Positions 41,128 to 41,934 of a stretch of 41,934 bases of DNA are shown piece after piece; the first letter of the stretch is position 1, and every line of letters begins with the position of its first letter. The notes beneath the pieces are model-generated. The model saw nothing but the letters and a program-made list of their open reading frames with translations, made no database searches and was not told where the DNA came from. A program made the position numbers and the translations under genes. This DNA is from DASWVC01 sp036401335 (GTDB taxonomy: Bacteria > Verrucomicrobiota > Verrucomicrobiia > Chthoniobacterales > JAFAMB01): contig DASWVC010000170.1 of assembly GCA_036401335.1 (NCBI GenBank), positions 1-41,934 of the forward strand, read 5' to 3'.

Positions 41128-41934
41128 TCAGAACCTTTCATCAAGCCTGGTCAGCATCGCGTGGAGAAGTTGCGATCGCTGCACCAGGCTTGCGGCAAAC
41201 ATGAATTCGTCGGCCGAATGGAGCTGACCGCCACAGACCCCGAGGTTGTCCACGTTTGTGATCCCGGCTGCGGCCAGTCGGTTGCCGTCGCACGTGCCAC
41301 CGGTCGGTTCTGCGCCGATGGCGTGACCGAGCTCGGCGGCGGTGTTCTGCACGAACGAAATCAGCTGCCGGATCTCAGGACTCGCTCCCTTCGGGGGAGC
41401 CGTAAACCGGCCCTGCACGTCGACCCGGTAATCGGAGGTGCCCTGCGTGTGCGCGGCAAAGCCATGCAGGGCTCGAAGAATCCAGGCCTCATCCTCAGGC
41501 GAACTGGTGCGGACGTTCAGGCGGCAGGTGGCTGTCTCCGGAACCATGTTGAGGACCGTTCCACCCGTAATCTCAGCCGGGTTCAGGAAAATGGACGCAC
41601 GCTCCGCGTTGAGTTGTTGGCAGCGCAGTACAAAGTGAGCGAGTGGGACAAGGGCGTTACGTCCGTCCTGCGGATTGCGCCCGCTGTGTGCGGCGCGTCC
41701 GTGAAACTGCAGCTGGAAAGTCCCGGACCCGCGGCGTTCGGAAGCGATCGCGCCGGAAGCCAGGGCCGGTTCAAAACCAAAGGCCCACGGGTGACCCCGT
41801 GCCTCCTCCACGAGCGAGGCGGACGAGGCCGGAGAACCAACCTCCTCATCGCTGTTGATGACGACGGTCCAACCAAGCCGCTTTTCCTCGATAAAACCCT
41901 CAAACGCCCGTAAGCCGCAGAGCAGCACGGCCAA
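41128..41934 (-). CDS. M20-family zinc peptidase/deacetylase (partial, N-terminus outside window)
   Basis: 268 residues of the C-terminal two-thirds. The first visible residues (LAVLLCGLRAFEGF) follow the GGLA motif of M20 enzymes, so the start lies beyond the right edge. Present are the SDEEVGSPAS glutamates, the dimerisation domain (FHGRAAHSGRNPQDGRNAL, TGGTVLNMVPETATCRLNVR) and the terminal metal histidine (CGGQLHSADEF). It resembles carboxypeptidase G2-like enzymes; acetylornithine deacetylase-type activity is an alternative. Confidence 0.88.
   Translation of the reverse strand: MAVLLCGLRAFEGFIEEKRLGWTVVINSDEEVGSPASSASLVEEARGHPWAFGFEPALASGAIASERRGSGTFQLQFHGRAAHSGRNPQDGRNALVPLAHFVLRCQQLNAERASIFLNPAEITGGTVLNMVPETATCRLNVRTSSPEDEAWILRALHGFAAHTQGTSDYRVDVQGRFTAPPKGASPEIRQLISFVQNTAAELGHAIGAEPTGGTCDGNRLAAAGITNVDNLGVCGGQLHSADEFMFAASLVQRSQLLHAMLTRLDERF

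Overview
The window is a GC-rich, densely coded bacterial chromosome segment. The mix of genes (full Kdp potassium pump, GSI glutamine synthetase with PII, an MbfA-type ferritin/VIT protein, glycolate-oxidase-like subunits, several Gfo/Idh/MocA oxidoreductases, many two-component proteins, sigma-54 control) and the many degenerate palindromic intergenic repeats suggest a soil Gram-negative, most likely Verrucomicrobiota. Acidobacteriota or a related group cannot be excluded. No rRNA or housekeeping marker is present, so this placement is an inference.

Layout. 1-4315 (minus): a monocarboxylate-type SSS symporter with its small DUF3311 partner, then a sugar ABC transporter (binding protein, MalF-like permease, start of a MalG-like permease running off the left edge). 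4506-14477 (plus): a potassium and signalling block made of an AlgB/NtrC-like sigma-54 activator, a KinB-like sensor kinase, a receiver-TPR protein, a 27-residue membrane peptide, kdpF, kdpA, kdpB, kdpC and a kinase-less short kdpD. A near-consensus -24/-12 promoter (6125-6140) lies just before the sensor kinase. 14799-16819 (minus): a glnB-glnA operon with a second -24/-12 promoter match and a terminator-like hairpin in the glnB leader. 17221-19322: a SUKH-domain protein, then on the minus strand an unknown membrane protein and MbfA. 19698-19770: tRNA-Ala(GGC). 20120-23878 (minus): a rearranged NRPS gene, followed by a histidine-kinase remnant near 24348-24527.

24641-30675 (plus): a tight catabolic operon (PfkB kinase, Gfo/Idh, GlcD, GlcF, Gfo/Idh). 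30741-31390: an AbrB/PIN toxin-antitoxin pair. 31492-33857: a DUF2231 membrane protein, a beta-hydroxyacid dehydrogenase and an alpha/beta hydrolase. 34289-36222 (minus): a SRPBCC protein and a zinc alcohol dehydrogenase. 36378-38242 (plus): rhodanese, SufE-like protein and a lipoprotein. 38294-41011 (minus): an HPt protein and a GAF hybrid histidine kinase. 41128-41934 (minus): a partial M20 peptidase.

How it fits together. The most coherent signal is sigma-54 control: a bacterial enhancer-binding protein gene sits directly upstream of a -24/-12 promoter that would drive the sensor kinase and the whole kdp operon, and the nitrogen operon carries another. The short KdpD has no kinase domain, so the co-encoded KinB/AlgB-like pair probably replaces the classical KdpD/KdpE output. 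The intergenic spaces hold at least two families of degenerate palindromic repeats, one of which supplies the stop codons of two convergent genes. I see no CRISPR array, intact transposase or prophage.
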